From: Promethearchaeota archaeon
GTDB taxonomy: Archaea; Asgardarchaeota; Lokiarchaeia; Sigynarchaeales; SOKP01
Length of the DNA stretch: 7,506 nt
Direction of reading: 5' to 3'
NCBI GenBank assembly: GCA_030608765.1
Contig: JAUWDN010000039.1
Span: 1 to 7,506, forward strand
Numbering within the stretch: position 1 is the first letter of the stretch; each line of letters opens with the position of its first letter. A program made the translations under genes and the position numbers. The notes under the pieces were generated by a model that was not told the origin of the DNA, did not search any database, and saw only the letters and a program-made list of their open reading frames with translations. Below, piece after piece: positions 1 through 5,477 of the stretch.

Positions 1-2
1 AT

Positions 3-677
3 AAGGGATTATTGAAAATCGATATAGGTTCCCACTATGACGGTTATATTGCCGATTCAGCAATAACCATTAACATAAATAACGACGAAACGCTTCAAAA
101 CATTATAGACGCCGCTCAAGAAGCCCTTGAAGCAGCAATTGAAATTTTTAAACCTGGCACAAAATTATACGAATTGGGAGATGTAATTGCTAAAAAAATT
201 AAAGATCGTGGATTAGAACCAATTTATAATCTTGGAGGCCATGAATTGAAACGATACAACTTACATGCAGGTCCTTTTATTCCAAATTATAAGGCTATAA
301 GCCATAATCAAATTTTAAAACCTGGAGATGCTTATGCGTGTGAACCATTTGCTACTTCTGGCAAAGGTATAGTAGAAAATGGTACTAAATCTTATATTTA
401 TCGATTTAAAAAAGCACAGAAGGGTTTACCCTTTATAGAGAAGAATTATATGGATAAAATAAACAAATTAACTAAAAAACTACCTTTTTCGCCCCGTTTG
501 CTCGAAAAGCATAATATCATCCCAAAAAATAAGATTCAAAGAACTATTGATGTTTTTATTCGCAAAAAAATTCTAGATCATTATCCACTATTAATTGAAA
601 AAACTAAAAAACCAGTTGCTCAACAAGAACACACCATTATAATCGATTTGGATGGAAATCCTATTGTTACAACATAA
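3..677 (+). CDS. map: Methionine aminopeptidase, archaeal (type II-like), 5'-truncated by window edge
   Basis: This is a cytosolic dimetal hydrolase that removes the initiator Met from nascent proteins. The reading frame is open to the window edge (first full codon at 3), and the residues before the TTG at 12 (K-G-L) continue the family pattern leading into KIDIG. The true N-terminus, roughly 70 residues by comparison with archaeal enzymes of about 295 aa, therefore lies outside; the TTG is not a start. Numbering from that TTG codon, the five metal ligands are visible: D4 (KID), D15 (IADSA), H77 (GGHEL), E111 (EPFAT) and E206 (QQEHTI). The HAG and PN elements at 85-92 follow the metal-binding His. 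The residue before the Glu of EPFAT is Cys where I would expect Ile. The region around residues 133-200 fits the helical insertion that marks type II enzymes. The 3' end overlaps the next gene by 26 bp in another frame, suggesting co-transcription. Confidence 0.93.
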   Translation, partial: KGLLKIDIGSHYDGYIADSAITININNDETLQNIIDAAQEALEAAIEIFKPGTKLYELGDVIAKKIKDRGLEPIYNLGGHELKRYNLHAGPFIPNYKAISHNQILKPGDAYACEPFATSGKGIVENGTKSYIYRFKKAQKGLPFIEKNYMDKINKLTKKLPFSPRLLEKHNIIPKNKIQRTIDVFIRKKILDHYPLLIEKTKKPVAQQEHTIIIDLDGNPIVTT

Positions 678-1533
678 GAATAAACATAAGGAAAAATTAA
701 CAAGCGTCATTCTATGTGCCGGTGAAGGAGTACGCGCCAAAAGTGTTGCTAGATATATTCCAAAACCACTTATAAAAGTTAAATCTTTAAATAATCGATC
801 TATTCTTTCCTTAATTATTTCTAACTTAGTAAAGTTAAAGCTTAGTCCAATTGTTGTAGTAACAGGTCATTTAGGGGAACAAATTGAAGCCTTTTTAACC
901 TCCCCTCAAATAAAAAATCAGTTCAGTAAAGAAAGTATCTTAGCAATTAGTTCTGGAGCTCGATACAAATTAGGTCCCTTACATTCATTTCTAAGTATCA
1001 CAACAAATAAGCAGATATTTAAAGACGATAAAATTTTTATAGTTTTTCCAGGAGATACTGTTTTTGACAACAAGCTTTTGCAAGAAGTCCTAGATCTTTT
1101 ATTAGAGAATTATTCCCTTCTCAAAGATAATTCAATTATATTTTACAGAAAAATAAAGACGGATGACTTAATTCAAAGGCTCAAAAAATATTATCCTGAT
1201 CAAAAAAAAACGATATCTTATTTAAAAATAGAGGAAAAAGGTATTAAAGCGACTATTAAAGAAATATCTCAAAAGCAACTGAATTTGTTTTCAAACGAAG
1301 AATTTATTAATCAAATCATACCGATTTTTATTTTTAACTACGTTTATGTGAAAGAAATTCAAGTTTTTGCCAGTTCAATCAAATTTAGTTATATAAGAGA
1401 AGTCGTTAATTTTATGATCAAGAAAAACAAGATTTTTCTAGCTTTATCGGTTAATCCTATGTATAATTTTTATGATATCGATACTCATCTAGACTTAAAA
1501 AACTTGAACGATAAAAAAAAAGATGGACAATAG
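652..1533 (+). CDS. Nucleotidyltransferase (NTP_transferase / MobA-GalU-like fold)
   Basis: This is a probable sugar- or polyol-phosphate nucleotidyltransferase of the GT-A-like NTP_transferase fold. These enzymes join a nucleoside triphosphate to a phosphorylated substrate and release pyrophosphate. The N-terminal nucleotide loop is visible at residues 19-43 (SVILCAGEGVR, then PKPLIKV eight residues after the Arg, the usual spacing). FPGDTVFD at 132-139 supplies the metal-binding Asp, GPLHSF at 108-113 occupies the substrate-loop region, and YDIDTHLDL at 274-282 matches the family's C-terminal DIDTxxDL element. The length of 293 aa fits a stand-alone catalytic domain with no acyltransferase repeats. 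The substrate cannot be assigned. ATG 652 lies inside map; the only later start candidate before the catalytic loop is TTG 664. There is no clear ribosome binding site, so translational coupling to map is likely. The gene ends just after an A9 tract. Confidence 0.85.
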   Translation: MEILLLQHKNKHKEKLTSVILCAGEGVRAKSVARYIPKPLIKVKSLNNRSILSLIISNLVKLKLSPIVVVTGHLGEQIEAFLTSPQIKNQFSKESILAISSGARYKLGPLHSFLSITTNKQIFKDDKIFIVFPGDTVFDNKLLQEVLDLLLENYSLLKDNSIIFYRKIKTDDLIQRLKKYYPDQKKTISYLKIEEKGIKATIKEISQKQLNLFSNEEFINQIIPIFIFNYVYVKEIQVFASSIKFSYIREVVNFMIKKNKIFLALSVNPMYNFYDIDTHLDLKNLNDKKKDGQ

Positions 1534-1790
1534 TAGCTCCGATTATCTCAGAAAATTTGTTTCAAAGGAAATTAACCTCTTACTCCAATGAATCGTATCT
1601 AGATCAAAGCTCTATTGAGGAAGCTTATAATTTTTCTTGAAAGGCATTTAAAGTTTGAATGTCTCGTGTAGCAAACATAACAACTGCGAAATTCAACAAG
1701 AGATCAAGCAAAATAGTTTCAGTTTTTACTATATTACATGTCAATTTTAACTTAATTGCATCTCTCTATAAAATTATTGCTCCAGTGTGA
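1515..1790 (+). pseudogene. Possible decayed ORF downstream of the nucleotidyltransferase
   Basis: In the frame that starts after the TAA at 1512, codons stay open to a TGA at 1638, are interrupted again by a TGA at 1656, and then run from ATG 1659 to a TGA at 1788 followed by TAA. The first fragment is polar and acidic (contains NESYLDQSSIEEAYNFS). The second, 43 residues, has a basic start (KFNKRSSK) followed by a largely hydrophobic stretch (IVSVFTILHV, then LIASLYKIIAPV), and about two thirds of its codons begin with a purine, as in real genes. No family is recognised. It could be a remnant of a gene once downstream of the nucleotidyltransferase, a 43-aa small protein from ATG 1659, or chance. 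No Shine-Dalgarno site precedes 1659. Confidence 0.3.
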
Positions 1791-2149
1791 TAATATTAGA
1801 AATCTCCTAAAATAATAATAACCTTGCTCGTAATTTAGGATTCGGATTATAGGAATGTAATTATATAAAACCATATGGAAATCAGGGCGTAAGTATTAAC
1901 TCTGTTAAAAAAAAATGCTCCAGAACTTAAGAATCAATTTTGCAACAACAAGCTCGTTGTTTTAATTGTAATTCTGTATCAAAAACCATTGATTTAAACT
2001 ATTGTCCAATATTTAGATGGTGAAATGACTATTTAAATGTTATTATTAACTTATGTAATATATTCTCCATTAATAACTGAAAGTTTAATAGATTCGAATA
2101 TTATTCCTCAAGATGAAATCTAAATCAAAAAACACGCTTCTAAAAGAAA
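1534..2149. other. 616-bp interval without an intact gene
   Basis: I see no complete gene in this interval. It is as AT-rich as its surroundings, which argues against a structured RNA such as SRP or RNase P RNA. No tRNA cloverleaf, terminal inverted repeat or tandem array is visible. All three forward frames are interrupted by many stops, but they hold open fragments: 1515-1637 and 1659-1787 in one frame, and 1523-1588 and 1931-2020 in another. The simplest reading is a decayed gene. A long spacer is the alternative, since stop density over the whole interval is close to what such AT-rich DNA would give by chance. A TATA-like TATTTAAAT near 2030-2038 is the only promoter-like string ahead of the gene at 2150, and it lies far upstream. 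Confidence 0.5.
1931..2020 (+). pseudogene. Possible zinc-ribbon fragment (decayed)
   Basis: A 30-codon open stretch between TAA 1928 and TGA 2021 encodes a C-x2-C-x11-C-P pattern (Cys codons at 1958, 1967 and 2003; RCFNCNS, then LNYCPIF). This resembles half to three quarters of a zinc ribbon whose fourth cysteine would stand where Phe now is. It has no ATG and no neighbouring open frame, so if real it is a relic of a larger gene. A chance match is quite possible. Confidence 0.25.
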
Positions 2150-2527
2150 ATGTCCATAAAAATAAAAATTGATCTCTTTGGAATAGGAACCATTAATGGT
2201 GAACTACTACGATACTACGCACCTTTATCCGCCGACGCAATAATTAATAAATTACCTATAATTTTACGAGGTAGGTTTAGTTTTGGCTCAAAAACTTATT
2301 GGACGCTTCCCGGTATGGAAATTCATAAAGGACATAATCCAAAATCAATTAAAAGCGTTGAGAAAGGAGAAATTGTTTATAATCCAAAAACTGATGAGTT
2401 GATCATACTTCTGGAAAATGCTGAAATGCCTAATAAAGTAAATAAAATAGGGAAAGTTTCTGATAACCTAGAAATCCTACTAAAAGCTAGGAATGGCTTG
2501 AATACTAAAATTTCTAAAGTAAATTAA
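2150..2527 (+). CDS. Archaeal cyclophilin-like domain protein (DUF369/TM1367-like)
   Basis: This is a small cytosolic protein of the cyclophilin-like beta-barrel family found in archaea and some bacteria (DUF369, structurally typified by Thermotoga TM1367). Peptidyl-prolyl isomerase activity has not been established for this family to my knowledge, so the function is open. The whole 125-aa length fits one domain. It has a first strand SIKIKIDLFGIGTINGEL, a helix LSADAIINKLP (27-36) and an aromatic strand pair FSFGSKTYWTLP (43-54). EKGEIVYNPKTDELIILL (71-88) matches the family's 'GDI.YWP.G.A..I' strand, and VNKIGKVSDNLEIL (97-110) matches its 'VNVIGKI..NLE' ending. No signal peptide is present. 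ATG 2150 has only an A-rich leader and no clear Shine-Dalgarno site. The membrane protein gene follows after 28 bp, probably in one operon. Confidence 0.85.
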   Translation: MSIKIKIDLFGIGTINGELLRYYAPLSADAIINKLPIILRGRFSFGSKTYWTLPGMEIHKGHNPKSIKSVEKGEIVYNPKTDELIILLENAEMPNKVNKIGKVSDNLEILLKARNGLNTKISKVN

Positions 2528-2555
2528 TAATCAATGAGATCTCAAGAAAATTAAA

Positions 2556-3371
2556 ATGGCTATTTCAAATAAACTGACCGTTGTTTTTACATTTTTCTAC
2601 TTAGGAGTTATGATTTACTTAATTTTATTTCTAACAGTCCCAGCCTTTCAAAATGTTATAATTCAATCAAGACAAAATATCACAGGACTTACGGAAGGAT
2701 CCAATTATTTCTTAGCACTTCTAATCGCTTTTTTTATTTGCCTTTTAGGAAATGCTAGTGTAGGTTTTCCGATACCCTATCCTTTCGTTATTTTCTCACT
2801 TTCTAATTCTATTTTCATTCGATATTCAAATCTTGGATTAAATCTTGGTGAAATACTATTGAATGGTCCTTTTTGGTTAGAAGTATTAGGAATAGCAATT
2901 GTTGGAGGGCTTGGAAGTGCTTTAGGCGAGCTTGTAGGTTATTTAATAGGTATTGGAGCAAAAAAGGTAGCTAGTAAGTCTCAATCAAGAACACTAAATA
3001 ATGTACAAGGATTTGGAAGACTTGTTCTAGATCACCCAAAATCAATGCATTTGTATATTTTCATTGCAGCAGCTTTACCTATACCAGATGATCCTTTATG
3101 GATCGCTTTGGGAATGTCTGATAAAAAGATTAACTTTCCTATCTGTATTTTATGGGCTTGGTTAGGAAAAAATGTGACCACCATCTTCTATGTTATTTTT
3201 CCTATATTGATATCGCTTGGATTTGGAGCTACTGGGATCGAAATTGATGATATTTCAAGTGTAATAACGGAAGCTTTAATGTTAATAATTACGCTAGCTA
3301 TTATGCAATTTATTTTAAGTTTTAATTGGGAAAAATATCTTAAAAACAGAATAGATAAGAAACGATTGTAG
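2556..3371 (+). CDS. VTT/DedA-like (SNARE-associated Golgi family) integral membrane protein
   Basis: This is a polytopic membrane protein, probably of the VTT/DedA superfamily, whose characterised members move lipids or lipid carriers across membranes; the substrate here is unknown. About seven hydrophobic segments are visible, near residues 8-28, 52-68, 74-88, 107-134, 166-187, 194-223 and 234-256, and the C-terminus is basic (NRIDKKR). VTT-like features are the glycine-rich GSALGELVGYLIGIG (120-134) and the helix-breaking ALPIPDDPLWIALGM (173-187), which resembles the re-entrant loop with Pro and Asp seen in DedA proteins. WAWLGKNV (200-207) fits the following conserved Gly-containing helix. 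The length of 271 aa is slightly above the usual 200-250. The gene is co-oriented with the cyclophilin-like gene and converges on the zinc-ribbon ORF. A small-multidrug or other transporter class seems less likely. Family assignment is by motif shape only. Confidence 0.68.
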   Translation: MAISNKLTVVFTFFYLGVMIYLILFLTVPAFQNVIIQSRQNITGLTEGSNYFLALLIAFFICLLGNASVGFPIPYPFVIFSLSNSIFIRYSNLGLNLGEILLNGPFWLEVLGIAIVGGLGSALGELVGYLIGIGAKKVASKSQSRTLNNVQGFGRLVLDHPKSMHLYIFIAAALPIPDDPLWIALGMSDKKINFPICILWAWLGKNVTTIFYVIFPILISLGFGATGIEIDDISSVITEALMLIITLAIMQFILSFNWEKYLKNRIDKKRL

Positions 3372-3396
3372 TCCAATAAATTTATTCCAGTGAATA

Positions 3397-3564
3397 TTAT
3401 TTCTTGTCATTTCTCAGACAATTTTTACAAACGAAGACTGTTTTTTCTCCATTTTTTGAATTCTCATCGTGGTAAATTCGTTTGTAAATATAATCGCCAC
3501 ATATTTGGCATAACGCAACTGTTCTAGTTTCGCCTAATAATGGGCCTAAATTATCAAAAGTCAT
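3397..3564 (-). CDS. Small zinc-ribbon protein, 55 aa, downstream of Alba
   Basis: This is a short complete ORF from ATG 3564 to TAA 3397. Two CxxC knuckles are visible, CQIC at residues 19-22 and CKNC at 46-49, separated by 23 residues that include a likely beta hairpin (YIYKRIYHDENSKNG). This is the layout of a zinc ribbon or treble-clef domain, so a zinc-binding nucleic-acid or protein adaptor is a reasonable guess, but no named family is recognised. It starts 9 bp after the Alba stop on the same strand, which suggests co-transcription with Alba. No Shine-Dalgarno site is seen before the ATG. It converges on the membrane protein gene with a 25-bp gap. Four correctly paired cysteines in a 55-codon ORF in AT-rich DNA are unlikely by chance. 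Its size makes it easy for gene callers to miss. Confidence 0.68.
   Translation of the reverse strand: MTFDNLGPLLGETRTVALCQICGDYIYKRIYHDENSKNGEKTVFVCKNCLRNDKK
3441..3457 (+). terminator. Candidate oligo-T terminator of the membrane protein gene
   Basis: Two T6 runs (3441-3446 and 3452-3457) lie 70 to 86 nt after the membrane protein stop on the + strand. Archaeal intrinsic termination typically occurs at oligo-T tracts without a required hairpin. The runs are also antisense to the zinc-ribbon ORF (its Lys and Asn codons), so they may be coding by-products. Confidence 0.3.
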
Positions 3565-3573
3565 AAATAAAGT

Positions 3574-3897
3574 TTATATTTGTGATTTAGAGATAGTTAT
3601 CTCGATTTTCGAAATTAAATTTTTTTTGTTTTTATAAGAGTGATTATCTCTCTTATTATTTCTACGTTGATTTCTTTCGAAATAAGGGCGGCTACCTAGT
3701 GAAATATTAGCAATTTCTACGCCAGGATATAGGCGATTTTTTAAAATTTCAGCAACTTCAACTGCGGTTGAAATCTCTTCTCCTTCTCCTTTTATTAATA
3801 ATGATTTTGTTCCCCCTGAAAAGGCAAAAATAGCGTCTTTAATTGTTTTTTCCCGATCTGTACGATTTCTAACTATAAGTGTTGTGGCGTTAGGCAT
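3574..3897 (-). CDS. albA: Alba-family DNA/RNA-binding protein with basic loop
   Basis: This is an Alba-fold protein. Archaeal Alba coats DNA and binds RNA, and eukaryotic relatives (Rpp20/Rpp25) are RNase P/MRP subunits. The fold order is visible: strand TTLIVRN (5-11), helix TIKDAIFAF (18-26), strand KSLLIKGEG (31-39), helix EISTAVEVAEILKNR (41-55) with the typical 'AV..AEI..NR' pattern, strand VEIANISLGS (60-69) and final strand ISKIEITISK (95-104). At 107 aa it is longer than the usual 90 or so. The extra length lies in the beta3-beta4 hairpin, residues 70-94, which is rich in Arg, Lys and Asn (RNQRRNNKRDN, then YKNKKN). The lysine pair and PVMNYV motif of the Sulfolobus protein near helix 1 are replaced by NRTDREKTIKDA. 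The start is supported by a GAGGT site six bases upstream. The zinc-ribbon ORF follows after 9 bp. Confidence 0.87.
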   Translation of the reverse strand: MPNATTLIVRNRTDREKTIKDAIFAFSGGTKSLLIKGEGEEISTAVEVAEILKNRLYPGVEIANISLGSRPYFERNQRRNNKRDNHSYKNKKNLISKIEITISKSQI

Positions 3898-3903
3898 GAA
3901 AGA

Positions 3904-3908
3904 ACCTC
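3904..3908 (-). promoter_or_regulatory. Shine-Dalgarno site of the Alba gene
   Basis: On the minus strand GAGGT stands six bases before the ATG (GAGGTTCTTTCATG). It matches the anti-Shine-Dalgarno sequence of 16S rRNA and fixes the start at 3897. It is one of only two clear sites in the window. Confidence 0.65.
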
Positions 3909-3949
3909 ATTACCATATATTTTCTAAGTTTGATTTAAAAGCAGTCTAA

Positions 3950-3983
3950 AATATAAAAGTTATCCAAGCAATATAAAAGTTAT
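3950..3983 (-). promoter_or_regulatory. Tandem TATA-like 14-bp repeats upstream of Alba
   Basis: The 14-mer AATATAAAAGTTAT occurs exactly twice, at 3950-3963 and 3970-3983, a 20-bp period. Read on the minus strand each copy is ATAACTTTTATATT, which contains a good archaeal TATA element (TTTATATT) with upstream sequence that could serve as BRE. The TATA parts lie about 53 and 73 nt upstream of the Alba ATG. The copies may be tandem promoters, or a promoter plus an operator spaced about two helical turns away. Confidence 0.5.
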
Positions 3984-4084
3984 TTAAATTCATTCATTAA
4001 CATGGTAATTAAAAAGCAATACTGCTAATAATCTAATGATTAAAACCATGAAATTATCTTAAGAGTAATAACATATTTAGAATT

Positions 4085-5338
4085 TTATAAGTTAAAATCT
4101 GAACGAGAATTTAGATCGTCTAATATCTTTTGATATTCATAGCTCCTTTCCTCAAAATGTTCAATAATTTTTCTTTCATCTGTATCTAAATAATCAAAAA
4201 ATGGAAAAATGATATCAATCCTTTTGGTGAAATCGTTCATTATTTTTTTATACAATTCATTAGGTTTTACCAGCATATCCTTTATTTTTTTGCTAAATTT
4301 CTCTTTCTTTTTCTGAAAATTGGTTGTTTGATTCGTTTTCTTTAAATCAATTAGAATATCTTCGCATTTTTTTAACTCTTTTTCTATTTTTTCTCTAAAC
4401 TTAGGAATTCTGTAAATCTTTTTGTCAATATCAGGATCCCATTCATATAAGTAGTGGTCATCCTCCTCAGCTTCTTGTTCATCATCGGTAATTTTAACAT
4501 CCCTTTTTAAAACCATAATGAGACCGAAATTCCTTTGGAGTTGAGCTAATCCTTTTTTCCGTAATACTTCATCAATGTATTTGATTTGTTTCAAAGCATT
4601 TTTGATGTTTTTATTAATTTCTTTTACATCCTTTTCGACTTGTTTGACCATTTCTTCCTTAGTAAATTCAAATTTCAATTGGATAGTGTTCGAATAAGTA
4701 GCAAACATTCCCCGATCAGGGTTTTTTAACCTTATTCCAGCAACTCCTAGATAATATGCTTTTGATCCCTTTTGGCAATGATCGAATACTAATGCTATAG
4801 CGAAAGGGTTTACACCTTGATAAAACAACTGAGTTTCAATGTCTCTTGGCGAAAAAATAAATCCTATACCTGGATGTGTATGCCACCATCCAACAAAGAA
4901 GTCTTCTTTATTATCTTGGATTGCTCTTTCATATATTGCAGTGTTAAATTGAGCAGTATCTACATAATGCTTACTTTTATATTCAACATAAGCTCTCTCA
5001 CCTACCATTACGGGGATCGCGTCCTTAATAATTACCTCTTTATTGTCTTTTATCGATCCTATCAAAATACCGTAAACTTCTCGCCAATTTCTTTGAGGTT
5101 GATCATTATTTCCATATCGCATTGCATACCCAACAATGCGCCTATAGGCATTATATGAAATGATAATAGGCGTTTCGGCTGGATCAATGCCATATTTTCG
5201 AATATTATATTCTTTAGTCGATATTTCAATAAAATCATCTGACTCTGATGTCGTTGTATCTATATTCTCTTTCTCGAGTTCATCTTGTTCAGTGTCGTTA
5301 TTTTCCGTTTCCTTACTGTTATCCTCTTTTCCATTCAT
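4085..5338 (-). CDS. JAMM/MPN+ metalloprotease, Rpn11/CSN5-like, with acidic N-terminus and coiled-coil C-terminus
   Basis: This is a predicted zinc-dependent isopeptidase of the JAMM (MPN+) class. Relatives such as Rpn11 and CSN5 remove ubiquitin or Nedd8 from proteins, and archaeal relatives act on ubiquitin-like modifiers. Residues 1-40 are acidic and probably disordered. The MPN domain spans about 55-225. Its catalytic set is complete: E87 in WREVYGILIG, H153 and H155 in WWHTHPGIG, S163 and D166 in FSPRD, with the HxHPx6Sx2D spacing of active enzymes. After the domain come long charged helices (about 226-262 and 312-360), an acidic segment at 284-300 (DDEQEAEEDD) and a helical end, which recall the C-terminal helical bundle that Rpn11 uses for assembly. 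At 417 aa it is longer than Rpn11 (about 310). No E1, E2, ubiquitin or proteasome gene lies in the window. It is transcribed divergently from the kinase gene. The ATG has no Shine-Dalgarno site. Confidence 0.9.
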   Translation of the reverse strand: MNGKEDNSKETENNDTEQDELEKENIDTTTSESDDFIEISTKEYNIRKYGIDPAETPIIISYNAYRRIVGYAMRYGNNDQPQRNWREVYGILIGSIKDNKEVIIKDAIPVMVGERAYVEYKSKHYVDTAQFNTAIYERAIQDNKEDFFVGWWHTHPGIGFIFSPRDIETQLFYQGVNPFAIALVFDHCQKGSKAYYLGVAGIRLKNPDRGMFATYSNTIQLKFEFTKEEMVKQVEKDVKEINKNIKNALKQIKYIDEVLRKKGLAQLQRNFGLIMVLKRDVKITDDEQEAEEDDHYLYEWDPDIDKKIYRIPKFREKIEKELKKCEDILIDLKKTNQTTNFQKKKEKFSKKIKDMLVKPNELYKKIMNDFTKRIDIIFPFFDYLDTDERKIIEHFEERSYEYQKILDDLNSRSDFNL

Positions 5339-5388
5339 TAAATAATCAAATGATTTTCTAAATTCTTATAGTTTCAACTTTATTATTG

Positions 5389-5415
5389 GATAAATTTAAA
5401 ACTTTTAAATTTATC
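5389..5415. promoter_or_regulatory. Perfect 27-bp palindrome in the divergent JAMM/kinase promoter region
   Basis: The left arm GATAAATTTAAAA (5389-5401) and right arm TTTTAAATTTATC (5403-5415) are exact reverse complements around the single base C5402. Each arm contains a TATA-like TTTTAAAT in the outward direction, about 56 nt from the JAMM ATG on the minus strand and about 68 nt from the kinase ATG on the plus strand. It is therefore well placed as a symmetric bidirectional promoter core, an operator for a dimeric regulator, or both. Low sequence complexity (one C and two outer G/C pairs) makes it less striking than a mixed palindrome of this length, but 13 of 13 matching positions is still notable. 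Confidence 0.55.
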
Positions 5416-5477
5416 AATCTTTTTAACCAATAAGAAAGTTCTAACCTTAAAGTCACTTCAAGATTTATTATACAAAT

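Noticed and set aside
2088..2100. GATTCGAAT string resembling a tRNA T-loop
   Set aside because: No acceptor, D or anticodon stem can be formed around it; the flanks are plain AT-rich DNA.
1523..2149. A single gene with stop-codon recoding (TGA read as an amino acid)
   Set aside because: Each frame also contains several TAA and TAG codons, and the neighbouring genes use ordinary codons, so recoding would not rescue an ORF.
3188..3376. Minus-strand ORF of 62 codons
   Set aside because: It lies wholly antisense to the end of the membrane protein gene and shows only hydrophobic shadow composition; no motif.
4001..4050. CATGGT...ACCATG inverted repeat and small AGCA-ATAC-TGCT hairpin after the JAMM gene
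   Set aside because: The stems are only 6 and 4 bp with a long or weak loop and no adjoining T tract; expected by chance in such DNA.
4817..5158. Plus-strand ORF of 113 codons
   Set aside because: It is antisense to the JAMM catalytic domain, whose motifs are unmistakable; the plus-strand translation resembles no family.
5160..5345. Plus-strand Ser-rich ORF of 61 codons
   Set aside because: It is the complement of the acidic, low-complexity N-terminus of the JAMM protein.
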